The translations under genes and the position numbers were made by a program. Below the pieces are notes generated by a model, which was not told the DNA's origin, searched no databases, and worked only from the letters and a program-made list of their open reading frames with translations. Below are positions 63,338-64,000 of a DNA stretch of 64,000 nt, in pieces. The stretch covers positions 1-64,000 of the forward strand of contig JAOARG010000077.1 of assembly GCA_025210655.1 (NCBI GenBank), given 5' to 3'. This DNA is from Bacillota bacterium (GTDB lineage: Bacteria > Bacillota > Clostridia > Peptostreptococcales > Acidaminobacteraceae). Position 1 is the first letter of the stretch. Each line of letters starts with the position of its first letter.

Positions 63338-63604
63338 ATGGTTAGAGTGAAGAGTTTTTTTACAATATCATTTCTAATAATATTTATGTTTATAATTAAT
63401 CCGATGAATATGGATACAGATTATAATAAAGCTTCCTATGACTATTATGTAGAAAATGGACTTGAGGAAGTCGGATCCAATAATCTTGTTACGGGAATCT
63501 ATCTTGATTACAGGCTCTTTGATTCTATTTTTGAAGCGGCAATTTTATTTGTTGCTGTTTCAGGTGTACTCTTTATGGGACGTAAGGATGAAAGCAGTTT
63601 ATAG
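63338..63604 (+). CDS. MbhE-like antiporter subunit
   Basis: 88 residues from ATG 63338, nine bases after AAGGTGG; ATG 63329 would overlap the previous gene more. It has an N-terminal helix, then NNLVTGIYLDYRLFDSIFEAAILFVAVSGV, the signature of MbhE or the last part of MrpA. Together with the gene before it this makes the piece that in Mrp systems is fused to MrpA. Confidence 0.82.
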   Translation: MVRVKSFFTISFLIIFMFIINPMNMDTDYNKASYDYYVENGLEEVGSNNLVTGIYLDYRLFDSIFEAAILFVAVSGVLFMGRKDESSL

Positions 63605-63619
63605 TTTGGAGGTATATAT

Positions 63620-64000
63620 ATGAAGCCCTATACACTACTTAAAATTGTTAGTAAAATATTGTTTCCTTTTCTAATAGTTTTTGGAATATATATAATAATG
63701 AATGGACATATGTCTCCAGGTGGAGGTTTTCAAGGTGGTGTTGTTCTTGCCACTAGTTATATCCTTGTGTATTTTATTCACGAAAAGAACTTTTTGGATA
63801 TTAATAAAATAGTAAAGATAGAAAAAATATTATTTTCGGTTTTAATATTTTCAGCTATTTTATTTTACTTTGATATTTTTAAATTTGGGATTATATTTGA
63901 AAATTACAAAGTAGTAGCTTTGGTATATCTAAACTTTTTGATTGGTATAAAAGTTGCCCTAGGTATAGGTGCAATAATAGGAATATTTATAGAGGAAGGT
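63620..64000 (+). CDS. mnhB: Antiporter subunit B (MrpB/MnhB-like), partial
   Basis: Runs off the right edge after 127 codons. GGAGG lies seven bases before ATG 63620. The MnhB motif is clear near residues 30-45: GHMSPGGGFQGGVVLA. Three or four helices follow in the visible part. It is likely followed by subunits C and D outside the window. Confidence 0.88.
   Translation, partial: MKPYTLLKIVSKILFPFLIVFGIYIIMNGHMSPGGGFQGGVVLATSYILVYFIHEKNFLDINKIVKIEKILFSVLIFSAILFYFDIFKFGIIFENYKVVALVYLNFLIGIKVALGIGAIIGIFIEEG

Noticed and set aside
1..64000. tRNA, rRNA or tmRNA genes
   Set aside because: No cloverleaf with conserved T-loop sequence or rRNA segment was noticed on either strand by eye; a tRNAscan or Rfam run would be needed to exclude them.

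Overview
The window is about 64 kb from a low-GC, Gram-positive-type anaerobe. I place it in the class Clostridia, with no genus call. Supporting signs are strong AGGAGG-type ribosome sites, an etfA end next to a MaoC enoyl-CoA hydratase, a clostridial-type hybrid cluster protein, haem synthesis by the siroheme (Ahb) route, an RND pump with a lipoprotein adaptor, and Mrp-type antiporter genes. It reads as ordinary chromosome. I see no rRNA, tRNA, prophage, CRISPR array or intact transposase.

Layout. 0-10.7 kb: end of etfA, MaoC hydratase, a membrane GGDEF-EAL protein, an AlkD-like repair protein, a Trk/Ktr potassium system, glycerol dehydrogenase with a PocR/AraC regulator, a NUDIX hydrolase, and a DUF3179 lipoprotein paired with a small membrane protein. 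10.9-22 kb: two giant secreted proteins (1910 and 1664 aa). Their N-terminal parts are unrelated (leucine-rich repeats versus Ig-like domains), but they share a C-terminal module of about 320 residues and a 45-bp upstream element. 22-26 kb: a cysteine-containing excisionase-type regulator, copper ATPase CopA and chaperone CopZ. 26-29.2 kb: a tight four-gene ahb operon that would convert siroheme to haem. 29.3-33.4 kb: a split zinc-finger/SEC-C protein, and a MATE pump divergent from its MerR regulator around a textbook MerR promoter. 33.5-40.1 kb: an RND pump and adaptor divergent from an OmpR-type two-component system. 40.2-44.6 kb: a flavin reductase, hybrid cluster protein and an amidase. 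44.8-48.5 kb: a 7TM-PAS-GGDEF protein, TetR regulator and a PPP-type phosphatase. 48.9-52.5 kb: ppx-ppk. 52.7-61.4 kb: YwaF-like protein, ribbon-helix-helix regulator plus ClpB, a phosphodiester-glycosidase-domain protein with a coiled-coil partner, an EamA transporter, an LRR membrane protein and an acetyltransferase. 61.8 kb to the end: an Mrp/Mbh-type antiporter operon that runs off the window.

The least explained part is the intergenic DNA. Four loci (22.1-22.5, 53.5, 57.2 and 61.5 kb) carry one family of large, nearly symmetric multi-hairpin elements built on GGGGAATC and its complement. Three others (6.0, 25.9 and 44.6 kb) are terminators nested between inverted arms of short tandem units (TAGTTAG-like or GCCTAA). 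Two of these supply the stop codons of neighbouring genes. They resemble REP/BIME or MITE families, but no mobilising enzyme is present here.

All functional calls come from reading motifs and gene order. No database search was run.
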